A DNA stretch of 47,456 bases from Pseudomonadota bacterium. Its GTDB lineage: Bacteria; Pseudomonadota; Alphaproteobacteria; Sphingomonadales; Sphingomonadaceae. The DNA lies in the NCBI GenBank assembly GCA_023433305.1, contig JAEZCZ010000101.1, positions 1-47,456 of the forward strand, written 5' to 3'. The notes beneath the pieces were generated by a model, which searched no databases, was not told the DNA's origin, and saw only the letters and a list, made by a program, of their open reading frames with translations. The position numbers and the translations under genes are program-made. Shown piece after piece: positions 40,455 to 47,456 of the stretch. The stretch's first letter is position 1, and each line of letters begins with the position of its first letter.

Positions 40455-41365
40455 GCTTCGAACGTGTTGCGGTTATCGGGCTCGGCCTGATCGGCGGCTC
40501 GATCGGCCTGGCCGTGCGCGATCACCTGCCGGGCGTCGTCACGTGCGGATACGACCTCGATCCCGCCGTGCGCCGCCGCGCCGCCGAACGCCGCCTCGCC
40601 GACACGATATGCGAGACCGCCGAGGAAGCCGTCGCCGACGCGGACCTCGTGATCCTTTGCGTGCCCGTCGGGGCGATGGGCAGCGCCGCGCGCACGGTGC
40701 TCCCGGCGCTCAAGCCCGGCGTCGTGGTCAGCGACGTCGGCTCCTCGAAACAAGCCATCGGCGACACTCTCACCGCCGCGCTGCCCGGGCATTCGATCAT
40801 CCCCGCGCACCCGGTCGCGGGCACCGAGCACAGCGGCCCGGATGCCGGCTTCGCCTCGTTGTTCCACCGCCGCTGGTGCATCGTGACGCCGCCCGCCGAC
40901 GCGGACCGCGCGCAAGTCCGGGCTCTGGTGGCGTTCTGGGAAGCTCTCGGCGCCACGGTCGAGACGATGGACGCCCAGCACCACGATCGCGTGCTCGCCG
41001 TCACCAGCCACATCCCCCACCTCATCGCCTACACGATCGTCGGCACCGCCTCGGATCTCGAGGAAGTCACCCGCGGCGAAGTGATCAAGTATTCGGCGGG
41101 CGGCTTCCGCGACTTCACCCGCATTGCCGCCAGCGACCCGACGATGTGGCGCGACGTGTTCCTGCACAATCGCGACGCCGTCCTGGAAATGCTCGACCGA
41201 TTCCTCACCGACCTCGCGATGATGCGCGAAGCGATCCGCTCGCGCGACGGCGAAACCATGTTCGAGCTGTTCAGCCGGACCCGGGAAATCCGCCGCTCGA
41301 TCGTCGAGATGGGCCAGGACGATCCGCGCGCCGACTTCGGCCGCAAGCACAACGGCGACAGCTAG
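40451..41365 (+). CDS. tyrA: Prephenate/arogenate dehydrogenase
   Basis: Oxidative decarboxylase of tyrosine synthesis, 304 residues. The Rossmann motif is VIGLGLIGGS (8-17), followed by LVILCVPVGA, DVGSSKQ, the HPVAGTEHSGP active-site loop and TSHIPHLIAY. The C-terminal helical dimer domain includes SAGGFRDFTRIAASDPTMW. The short single-domain form, without chorismate mutase or ACT domain, suits the alphaproteobacterial cyclohexadienyl dehydrogenases. It is coupled to hisC by ATGA. Its TAG stop shares the palindrome CTAG with the convergent acyltransferase gene. Confidence 0.94.
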   Translation: MSFERVAVIGLGLIGGSIGLAVRDHLPGVVTCGYDLDPAVRRRAAERRLADTICETAEEAVADADLVILCVPVGAMGSAARTVLPALKPGVVVSDVGSSKQAIGDTLTAALPGHSIIPAHPVAGTEHSGPDAGFASLFHRRWCIVTPPADADRAQVRALVAFWEALGATVETMDAQHHDRVLAVTSHIPHLIAYTIVGTASDLEEVTRGEVIKYSAGGFRDFTRIAASDPTMWRDVFLHNRDAVLEMLDRFLTDLAMMREAIRSRDGETMFELFSRTREIRRSIVEMGQDDPRADFGRKHNGDS

Positions 41366-42042
41366 GCTGCGTTCAACGCATTGATCGCGGCGTGCACGCG
41401 CGCTTCGATCAATTCGCGCGGCAGTCCTGGCTCGATCGCCTCGCCGAAATGCAGCGTGATCGTGCCCGGCCGCTTCCACAGACGATGATATAGCGGCCCG
41501 CTATCGACCGCCACGGGTACGACCGGCAGGCCAAGCAGCTTGTAAAGACCGGCGAAGCCCGCTTGCAGCGGCGGCCGGGTCCCATGCGGCACGCGGGTAC
41601 CTTCGGGAAATATCGCCAGCGGGCGCCCCGTTCCAGCGAAGGCTTTCGCCTCGGTCAGCATCGCGCGGAGCGCCTTGGCCCCCTCGTCGCGCCGGACCAT
41701 CACCGAACCGTACGTCATGGCGGCCCGGCCCCACCCCGGGATGCGATAGAGTTCCTCCTTGGCGAAGGGCACCGGGTGGTCGAGCGCCGTCGGCAAATCG
41801 ATCGCCTCGAAGAAGCTCTCGTGCTTGATCGCATAGAGCGCAGCGCCGGCCGGACGCGATCCGGTTTCTCGAATCGTGATACCCAGGATCCGAACGCATC
41901 GCCGGTGAAATCGCGACCACGCATCGGGCACGACGCGCACATGTTTCGGCGCGATGGCCGCGACCAGCACCGAGCCGAGCACGAAGAAGACGCTCCCGGT
42001 ATAGAACACCAGGTAGAACAGCAGGCTCCGCAGCACGTTCAT
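41362..42042 (-). CDS. Lysophospholipid (1-acylglycerol-3-phosphate) acyltransferase, PlsC-like
   Basis: A 226-residue membrane enzyme of phospholipid synthesis. An N-terminal membrane helix (about 7-30) precedes the acyltransferase motifs. The catalytic HX4D box reads KHESFFEAID, so the acidic residue in register is Glu79 (HX4E), as in some alphaproteobacterial PlsC proteins. FPEGTR (145-150) binds the phosphate and VVPVAVDSGPLY is motif IV. ATG 42042 starts 4 bases after the YdcF-like stop, so it is last in the ftsE-ftsX-ydcF-plsC series. Its stop overlaps that of tyrA in a shared CTAG. Confidence 0.92.
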   Translation of the reverse strand: MNVLRSLLFYLVFYTGSVFFVLGSVLVAAIAPKHVRVVPDAWSRFHRRCVRILGITIRETGSRPAGAALYAIKHESFFEAIDLPTALDHPVPFAKEELYRIPGWGRAAMTYGSVMVRRDEGAKALRAMLTEAKAFAGTGRPLAIFPEGTRVPHGTRPPLQAGFAGLYKLLGLPVVPVAVDSGPLYHRLWKRPGTITLHFGEAIEPGLPRELIEARVHAAINALNAA

Positions 42043-42046
42043 CGGA

Positions 42047-42577
42047 TCATTCCGGCCACGCGCGAGCGAGCGATGTCGCGATGAACTTGTGATACTCGAG
42101 GAACAGCGTCCACAGCGACGGCTCGGTGCGGACGGCGTCGCGCAGCACCGTCACGCCGTCGGGCAGGGTGCTTTCGAGCTCGCGCGCGGCGCGGCGCATG
42201 TGCCAGTCGGCGGTCACCAGGCGGATCGACCGCACGTCGTTCTCCGCCACCCACACCGCCGTCTCGCGCGCGTTCCCCCGCGTGTCGAGCGCGGCAAATC
42301 CAAGGCGGACGCAGCACTCCATCGTGTTCGCCGGAACCTGATACGCGATCGCGAACTCTCGCGGCTTGACCTCGGCGTCCACGCCCGTGACGAGCATCAG
42401 GTCGGATGCGTCGGCGCGCAGCAGCGCGAGGCCGCGCGGAATGCGGCCGCCGCTGCCGGTCGGGACCACGATCGCGTCGGTTCTCTCGGCGCCCGCAGGT
42501 TGCGGCAAGGCGATCGCGAACCACAGGAAGCCGAGCGTCCACAGCACGAACAGCGATGCGAAGATGCGCTGGATCAC
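42047..42577 (-). CDS. YdcF-like (DUF218) membrane-anchored protein
   Basis: A 176-residue protein with one N-terminal membrane helix (about 3-25) and a soluble DUF218/YdcF fold: DAIVVPTGSGGRIPRGLALL, LMLVTGVD, then DTRGNARETAVWV and IRLVTADWHMRRA. Members bind SAM or act in envelope polysaccharide processing (SanA and ElyC relatives). The start is GTG 42577 in a GTGA overlap with the ftsX stop, so it is translated with the FtsEX division complex, which suggests an envelope role. The exact reaction is unknown. Confidence 0.87.
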   Translation of the reverse strand: MIQRIFASLFVLWTLGFLWFAIALPQPAGAERTDAIVVPTGSGGRIPRGLALLRADASDLMLVTGVDAEVKPREFAIAYQVPANTMECCVRLGFAALDTRGNARETAVWVAENDVRSIRLVTADWHMRRAARELESTLPDGVTVLRDAVRTEPSLWTLFLEYHKFIATSLARAWPE

Positions 42578-43491
42578 AGCATTCGCCTCAAGGCCGCGAG
42601 GACAGTCATGCGCGCCGTCACCACGGCGAGGATGACGCCGACCACCGGCACCGCGGCGAGCAGCACCCAGTCGGCCGCGCCGAGCTCTCCACCCGCCACC
42701 ATTCCCGAGCCGAGCGCCGCGAACTGCCGCCCGAGCAGCGCCATCGCCGCCACCCCCAGCGCCAGTCCCACCATGCCCCCGAGCGCGGCATCGAGCGCGA
42801 TCGAGCGCTGGAAGATGCGCGCGATCTGGCCGTCGCTGCCGCCGAGCAAGTGAATGATTTCGATCGTCTCGCGGTTCGAGCCGAGCGCGCTGCGCGCGGC
42901 GAGCCACACCGCCGCCGCGCTCGTGGCGGCGAGCAGCACGATGAGACCCACCGCCAGCCACTGGAGCGAGGCGACCGCATCGAAGACCGGCTCGAGCCAG
43001 CGCGCCTGGGCATCTAGCCGGGCGGCTGGAACCGAAGCACCCAGCGAGGCTCGCAGCTCTGCCAGTCGCCGCTCGGTGACGGGGCCGGAAAGGCGCACGT
43101 CGATCAGCGCCGGCACGGGAATCGCGTCCTCCTCCGCCGCCTGCTGCTGGCCGAGCCAGGGCTCGAGCAATGCGTCGAGCTCGGCATCGGGCACTCGCTC
43201 CACCGAGGCGACTTCCTCGCGGTTGCTGAGCAGCGCCACGGCCAGCTCGGTCTGTCGCTCGCGCTCGGCCGGGGCTGCCTCGACGATCTGCACGGTCAGT
43301 CCGCCGGCGATCTCCGCCTCGGCGTTTTCGGAGAGATTGCGGAGCGCAAGCCCGGCGCCCGCAGCGATGACCGTCAGCGCGATCATGATCGCGATCACCC
43401 AGGGCATGGGCCCGGCGAGCCGCGCGTGCGGCACCAGCCGGTTGCCGGTGCGAAATCGCCCTGCGTTTCGCCAGGTCGGACGAGCCGCCAT
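42574..43491 (-). CDS. ftsX: Cell division ABC transporter permease FtsX
   Basis: A 305-residue permease that, with FtsE, signals across the membrane to peptidoglycan hydrolases at the septum. TM1 is at about 31-52, then an extracytoplasmic domain of about 110 residues, then three C-terminal helices (AVGLIVLLAATSAAAVWLA and others). TIEIIHLLGGSDGQIARIFQ is the FtsX cytoplasmic coupling helix. ATG 43491 overlaps the last base of the ftsE stop (TGATG). The protein is shorter and more divergent than enteric FtsX, as is usual for alphaproteobacteria. Confidence 0.92.
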   Translation of the reverse strand: MAARPTWRNAGRFRTGNRLVPHARLAGPMPWVIAIMIALTVIAAGAGLALRNLSENAEAEIAGGLTVQIVEAAPAERERQTELAVALLSNREEVASVERVPDAELDALLEPWLGQQQAAEEDAIPVPALIDVRLSGPVTERRLAELRASLGASVPAARLDAQARWLEPVFDAVASLQWLAVGLIVLLAATSAAAVWLAARSALGSNRETIEIIHLLGGSDGQIARIFQRSIALDAALGGMVGLALGVAAMALLGRQFAALGSGMVAGGELGAADWVLLAAVPVVGVILAVVTARMTVLAALRRML

Positions 43492-44213
43492 CAGGCCGAC
43501 GCCTCGCGCCGCGGCGGATAGCGGAGCGCCCCAGTGGGATCGCTCAACCGGCCGCGATCGAGCCGCATGATCAGCGAATCCGGCACCTTCTTGAGCAGGT
43601 GCACGTCGTGCGTCGCCACGACCACCGTGGTTCCGAGCCGGTTCAGCGCTTCGAACAGCCGCAGCAGCTTGAGCGCCATGTCGGGGTCGACGTTGCCGGT
43701 CGGCTCGTCCGCCACCAGGATTTCGGGCCGCGCGATCACCGCGCGCGCGATCGCCACGCGTTGCTGCTCTCCGCCCGACAGCGTCGCCGGACGCGCTTCC
43801 GCCCGTTGATCGAGGCCGACCCACTCGAGCATGTCGGCGACGGGCTTTCTGATCTCGTTCTCGGGAACGCCCGAGACTCTGAGCGGCAAGGCGACGTTGT
43901 CGAACGCGCTGAGTTGCGGGACGAGACGGAAGTCCTGGAACACGACGCCGATGCGGCGCCGGAATGCGGGCAGCCGGCCACGTGGAACGGTGATCACGTC
44001 CGTCCCGAACATGCGGATGATCCCGCGCGACGGGCGCTGCGCGAGGTAAAGCAGCCTGAGCAGCGAAGTCTTGCCCGCGCCGCTCGCGCCGGTGAGAAAA
44101 TAGAAGCTGCCCGGATAGAGCGTGAACGAAATGTCGCTCAGCACTTCGCGCTCGGTTCCGTAGCGCAGCCCGACGTTGTCGAACTGCACGATGTTGCCCT
44201 CCGGTCCGCTCAT
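43491..44213 (-). CDS. ftsE: Cell division ATP-binding protein FtsE
   Basis: ABC ATPase of 240 residues that powers the FtsEX complex. Walker A is GASGAGKTS, the Q-loop is VVFQDFRLV, the signature is LSGGEQQR, Walker B is EILVADEPTGNVD, and the H-loop is ATHDVHLL. FQDFRLVPQLSAFDNVALPL is typical of FtsE. ATG 44213 was chosen. The gene heads the operon ftsE-ftsX-ydcF-plsC and diverges from the zinc-ribbon gene over a 168-base region. Confidence 0.95.
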   Translation of the reverse strand: MSGPEGNIVQFDNVGLRYGTEREVLSDISFTLYPGSFYFLTGASGAGKTSLLRLLYLAQRPSRGIIRMFGTDVITVPRGRLPAFRRRIGVVFQDFRLVPQLSAFDNVALPLRVSGVPENEIRKPVADMLEWVGLDQRAEARPATLSGGEQQRVAIARAVIARPEILVADEPTGNVDPDMALKLLRLFEALNRLGTTVVVATHDVHLLKKVPDSLIMRLDRGRLSDPTGALRYPPRREASA

Positions 44214-44381
44214 GGTCGGCCCCGGGCTTTCGGCGACGGCCGGCAGAGAAGAGAACGATGAGCCACGGGCATGTGCGGCGCGTATAGCCGCTGATCGATG
44301 TGGAAAAAAGCCGCGCGGCTGCGCAACGCACGGCCTCGCGCCTTGTTGGCCCTCGCGCGCGGCCCTAGGATTTCCGGTGAA

Positions 44382-45227
44382 ATGATCATCGCCTGCCCAG
44401 CTTGTACGACCCGTTATGTCGTGCCCGACAGTGCGGTCGGCGCCGAAGGGCGCACGGTGCGATGCGCGAAATGCCGGCACAGCTGGTTCCAGGATCCGCC
44501 CGAGCTGCCCCAGCGCCCGGCGGCGGCGGCACCCGTCGCTCCGCCGCAGCCGGTCCCGCCGCGGTCTGCCGACACTCCGGTTCGATCCGAGCCCGCGGCC
44601 GAGGCGCCCCCACGGCCTGAGCCGACGCGCTTCGTTCGTCCGGAACCTCAACGCGAAACCGAGCCCGCACCCGCGGTCGAGCGAGCCCCACCGCTGCCCG
44701 AAGAACCGGTCGCTCCGCCGCCTATCGAAGAGCCTCCTTTAGGGCGCGTGGAATCCGAAGGCGCTTCGCAGTTCGACGCGGCCCCTCCGTTCCGGCGGAG
44801 GCGCAACCCGCTCAAGCTATGGACCTGGGCGGCGGCAATCTTCGCTTTGCTGGCGGTCGGAACGATCGGCGCGGTGTCCTATTGGGGCCTGCCCGATTGG
44901 GTCCCGATCGACCGCCCGACGTTCGCGCTCGGCCAGCCCGACTTGCAGCTCGATTTTCCCGCCGACCAGCAAGAGCGCCGCCAGCTCCCCAACGGCACCG
45001 AATATTTCGGCGCGAGCGGATTGATCACCAACATCGGCAGTGAAGCGCGCGACGTGCCGCCGATCCTGATCGTGCTGCGCGATGCGCGCGACCGGATCGT
45101 CTACAGCTGGGAGGTCCGTCCGCCGAAACGCACGCTGGCACCCGGCGAGAGCGTGACGGTGAACGAAGCGGTCACCGACGTGCCGCGTTCGGCGCGATTC
45201 GCGGAGATCGGCTGGAAGCCGAGCTGA
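44382..45227 (+). CDS. MJ0042-type zinc-ribbon membrane protein (DUF3426-like)
   Basis: A 281-residue protein with an N-terminal zinc ribbon (CPAC, Cys5/8, and CAKC, Cys28/31, with RYVVPDSAVG between). A long Pro/Glu-rich linker follows (about 40-140). One transmembrane helix (about 146-168) leads to a C-terminal beta-rich periplasmic domain with GLITNIGSEARDVPPILIVLRDARDRIVYSW. Such proteins are common next to ftsE in alphaproteobacteria. The linker spans from a cytosolic sensor-like ribbon to the membrane. Function is unproven; envelope or division-related regulation is a guess. Confidence 0.9.
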   Translation: MIIACPACTTRYVVPDSAVGAEGRTVRCAKCRHSWFQDPPELPQRPAAAAPVAPPQPVPPRSADTPVRSEPAAEAPPRPEPTRFVRPEPQRETEPAPAVERAPPLPEEPVAPPPIEEPPLGRVESEGASQFDAAPPFRRRRNPLKLWTWAAAIFALLAVGTIGAVSYWGLPDWVPIDRPTFALGQPDLQLDFPADQQERRQLPNGTEYFGASGLITNIGSEARDVPPILIVLRDARDRIVYSWEVRPPKRTLAPGESVTVNEAVTDVPRSARFAEIGWKPS

Positions 45228-45231
45228 CGCC

Positions 45232-45456
45232 CTACTGATACTCGACCAGGATCGTCCTGCCGTTGTTCGTGATGCGGGGCTCCGGACCGTCCTTGTCCTG
45301 CTCGACGCCGGAAGCCTGCCGCACGATCGCCGGCCGGATAATCCGTGCGCTGACCTCGGCCGTGGCGAGTTGGACCCCGCGGGCCGGCGCCTGAGGCGCG
45401 CCGGCCGTCGCCGCGGCGGCGGCAACGAGCGTGGCCAGCGAAGCAAGCGAGGTCAT
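45232..45456 (-). CDS. Small exported protein of unknown function
   Basis: A 74-residue protein with an Ala-rich signal peptide (MTSLASLATLVAAAAATAGAP) and a short mature part ending TNNGRTILVEYQ. No domain is recognised. The start at 45456 gives a proper signal peptide, while the longer in-frame start does not. It is convergent with the zinc-ribbon gene, 4 bases apart. The 176 bases up to the tRNA contain its promoter region, in which no clear -35/-10 pair was found. Confidence 0.65.
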   Translation of the reverse strand: MTSLASLATLVAAAAATAGAPQAPARGVQLATAEVSARIIRPAIVRQASGVEQDKDGPEPRITNNGRTILVEYQ

Positions 45457-45632
45457 ACGGCTATGTTTACTGCAATGTTTACCCTCCCAACAAACCGCCA
45501 ATTAACCCTGCTCCCGGGGTGGCACAGGAAAGAACGAGATTGTTATGCGGGCCGCGCTTGCGGGCCCCTTGCCGCTTTGCTAAGGGCGCGCACCTACCAA
45601 CCGGGGGCCGTGTTCAGCGCCCTTGTCGATGT

Positions 45633-45719
45633 GCGGTCGTGGCGGAACTGGTAGACGCGCAACGTTGAGGTCGTTGTGGGCGAAAGCCCGTGGAAGTTCG
45701 AGTCTTCTCGACCGCACCA
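45633..45719 (+). tRNA. tRNA-Leu(GAG)
   Basis: An 87-base class II tRNA. The acceptor arms GCGGTCG (45633-45639) and CGACCGC (45709-45715) pair fully, with a following A and encoded CCA. The anticodon stem is CAACG/CGTTG around the loop TTGAGGT, giving anticodon GAG. The long variable arm GGGC-GAAA-GCCC is the leucine identity feature. The T-loop TTCGAGT has a GGAAG/CTTCT stem with one G-T pair. Confidence 0.97.
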
Positions 45720-45834
45720 TCTCCAGGAAATCGCGCAAGTCGCCGCTCATCGCGTGGCGAACGAAGTGGTCGTTCTAGTCTTCGAACCCGCCTTGCAGCG
45801 CTGGCTTGGCCCGCTGCGCGGCCCGCACGCAAGC

Positions 45835-47456
45835 CTACCGCGCGGCGACCTGCGGTGCGCCTATTTCGCCAGCCGGTCGGCTGACGTCGAGTTTGGCACC
45901 CACGGGCAAAGCGCGGGCTGCTAGCCCCGGGGGAGCGTTGCTGCCGGGCGAAACCGTCAGGCCGGCCGCGTTGTCGACGACGAGTTTGGCCCACAGCGTA
46001 TCGTCCTCGCGATACCAGGAGGTTTCCCCGGCGCTGCGCAGCTCCGCCAGGCTGGACGCCTCGGCCCCTCCGGCCGCCGCGGTGAAGCCGGGGAGTTCGA
46101 GAATCACCGAAGAGCCGTCGTCCATTTCGGTGAGCGACAGCGAGAGGGTATCCCTGCCGGTCTCGACCCTCAGCTCTGCGCCGCTGCCGATGGTCGTTTC
46201 ACCGGTGTACTCGAAACGCCTGCCCTTGCGTTGAAGGATAATGGGATCGGTGATGGGGCCGGTTTCGAAACCGCTGAAATTGCCGGCGATGCTGAAGCGG
46301 CCGATGTCTCCATCGCAGATGGCCGCATTCCAGCTCGCCTTGATTTCGCAGGCTTCCTCGTCGGCAGCGATTCCGTTGTCGATGACGATGTAGGCGCCCG
46401 GAGTGCCGCTGACAGAACCGTCGAGGTCTCGGAAAGCCGCGCTTCTGTACGCGGCACTGCGACCGTAATCGGATGCCCAGCGGCGCTGGATTGGCGGGAA
46501 GCTGACGGGCTGGGCGTTGACGAAAGTCAGGCCCTTGACCGAGTTCTCGGTGCTCACGCCGAAGCTCGTGAAGAGCAGGTAAGACAGCGCGCCCGCATCG
46601 CGAAGATCATTGGGCACGTAGTTCACGAACGTCGTGTTTTCGACTTCGTGATGGAAGTCGTAATACTCGTAGCCTCGGATCGGGAAGTCGGCGGCGGCGG
46701 CCGGGAGGCTGCGGCCGTAGGCGATCTCCTCGGGAGTCCTTGGATTGCCGATGTTGTCGGTCTCTCCCACGAACAGCGAATCGACCACCCGCGAGGTGAA
46801 AGGCGCGATGCCGGGAATTCCGGAGGCGTGGGTAAAGCCGATGGCGTTGTCGGCCAGCTTGAGGTTCTTGTAGAGATGATACTCGCCGCGGCCCCAAATG
46901 GCGCCGTTGCGGTTCTTGTAGCCGGTGAAGTCGTCGAAGACCGCCATCACCAATTCGCTGCTCGTGTCGGCGGGATCGGCGTAGCTGGTGAGGTTTGGGC
47001 CGGCGATACCGAACGTGCCGTCCGGCCTCTGACCGCGATCGAGCATCATACCATCGAAGTTGGAGTGCGCGGTGTTGCCTTTGAACTCGCGCAAGCGGGT
47101 CCGGCCCGGCCAGGTGTTCTTGCTGATTTCGGTGCCTTCGAACGCCCCGGTGGGATGTTGCGGGATGGCGAACCAGAAGCCGATCTGGTCGGAGCCCGCG
47201 GCGACGTTGCCGATGTAGCTGTTGTCGGGGTTGGTGATCCAGAACGTGGAGACCGTATTGTCCGACGGGATCAGGATGTGCTTCGACTTCTGTCCCTCTG
47301 TCGATTGATGCGCGAGAGTGAGGTTGGTCGGCTCGCACGGCAGGGTGGGGTGGCACTTGGTCTGGATGCCGAGGTTGCGGACGAACTGGTTGCCGGTCTC
47401 GATGCCGTCCTCGAGGAAGAAGCAGTGGCCGACGGTGTTGTAGGTGACGTTGTTCT
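45835..47456 (-). CDS. CEMIP/TMEM2-like right-handed beta-helix protein, N-terminus beyond the window
   Basis: About 539 codons of a larger exported protein are visible; the frame is open to the right edge and ends at TAG 45835. The visible start reads NVTYNTVGHCFFLEDGIETG, then QFVRNLGIQTK, STFWITNPDN, NVAAGSDQIGFWFAIPQHPT and GNTAHSNFDGM. This is the parallel beta-helix pattern of the animal proteins CEMIP (KIAA1199) and TMEM2, which depolymerise hyaluronan, and of bacterial G8-domain relatives. The C-terminal ~190 residues are more variable. It may act on an extracellular polysaccharide. It lies next to a tRNA-Leu, a common insertion site. Family recognition is from memory. Confidence 0.8.
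   Translation of the reverse strand, partial: NNVTYNTVGHCFFLEDGIETGNQFVRNLGIQTKCHPTLPCEPTNLTLAHQSTEGQKSKHILIPSDNTVSTFWITNPDNSYIGNVAAGSDQIGFWFAIPQHPTGAFEGTEISKNTWPGRTRLREFKGNTAHSNFDGMMLDRGQRPDGTFGIAGPNLTSYADPADTSSELVMAVFDDFTGYKNRNGAIWGRGEYHLYKNLKLADNAIGFTHASGIPGIAPFTSRVVDSLFVGETDNIGNPRTPEEIAYGRSLPAAAADFPIRGYEYYDFHHEVENTTFVNYVPNDLRDAGALSYLLFTSFGVSTENSVKGLTFVNAQPVSFPPIQRRWASDYGRSAAYRSAAFRDLDGSVSGTPGAYIVIDNGIAADEEACEIKASWNAAICDGDIGRFSIAGNFSGFETGPITDPIILQRKGRRFEYTGETTIGSGAELRVETGRDTLSLSLTEMDDGSSVILELPGFTAAAGGAEASSLAELRSAGETSWYREDDTLWAKLVVDNAAGLTVSPGSNAPPGLAARALPVGAKLDVSRPAGEIGAPQVAAR

Noticed and set aside
45541..45632. A specific promoter for tRNA-Leu (TTGCGG near 45558 with CTAAGG near 45580)
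   Set aside because: The -10 match is poor and overlaps a GC-rich hairpin; not enough to call.

Overview
The window is a high-GC stretch of an alphaproteobacterial chromosome, most likely from a sphingomonad (Sphingomonadaceae or Erythrobacteraceae). I infer this from the close resemblance, recalled from memory, of a 5-carboxyvanillate decarboxylase and a lignostilbene dioxygenase to the Sphingobium/Novosphingobium enzymes. Typical alphaproteobacterial pairs (metX-metW, hisC-tyrA, ftsE-ftsX) point the same way. Genes are tightly packed, with many 1- or 4-base start/stop overlaps.

Layout. 1-4226 (all minus) is ordinary chromosome: a class A penicillin-binding protein cut by the window edge, msrB, a glutathione S-transferase and two small exported proteins, one apparently frameshifted at its 3' end. 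4265-25790 is a catabolic region. A minus operon (SDR, NTF2-like protein, SDR) diverges from a plus run: spinster-type MFS, aldehyde dehydrogenase, VAO-type FAD oxidase, ligW, NmrA-type reductase, second MFS, benzoylformate decarboxylase. Then come sodC and two small membrane proteins. A DUF3237 protein with an exported protein diverges from a GMC oxidoreductase. A lignostilbene-dioxygenase-type carotenoid oxygenase and a lipoprotein serine hydrolase diverge from a MarR regulator and an aromatic-acid MFS. 27330-36786 (plus) is a C1 oxidation module: glutathione-dependent formaldehyde dehydrogenase, VOC protein, S-formylglutathione hydrolase, an NAD-linked molybdenum formate dehydrogenase (fdsG, fdsB, fdsA, fdsD) with mobA inserted, fdhD and a small NTF2-like protein. 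37025-45456 is housekeeping: metX-GNAT-metW, hisC-tyrA, a PlsC-type acyltransferase, a YdcF-like protein, ftsEX and a zinc-ribbon membrane protein. A tRNA-Leu(GAG) follows. The right edge cuts a CEMIP/TMEM2-like beta-helix protein that looks accessory.

How the genes may work together. The catabolic region holds several protein families used by sphingomonads on lignin-derived dimers. GMC oxidoreductases (PhcC/PhcD type) and DUF3237 decarboxylases (PhcF/PhcG type) convert phenylcoumarans to stilbenes. An NTF2-fold lyase (LsdE/LdpA type) deformylates diarylpropanes to stilbenes and releases formaldehyde. A lignostilbene dioxygenase splits the stilbene into two aldehydes, an aldehyde dehydrogenase oxidises them, and LigW turns 5-carboxyvanillate into vanillate. 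The neighbouring formaldehyde-to-CO2 module would detoxify the released C1 unit and yield NADH. The conserved residues of the lignostilbene dioxygenase and of LigW can be read directly. The assembled pathway, and the substrates of the SDR, VAO, BFD and NTF2-like proteins, are inference.

Non-coding features include a tRNA-Leu, a sphingomonad-type hairpin repeat flanked by a 7-base direct repeat between metX and hisC, a hairpin repeat inside the formate dehydrogenase operon, and several inverted repeats in divergent promoters. No CRISPR array, IS element or rRNA was seen.
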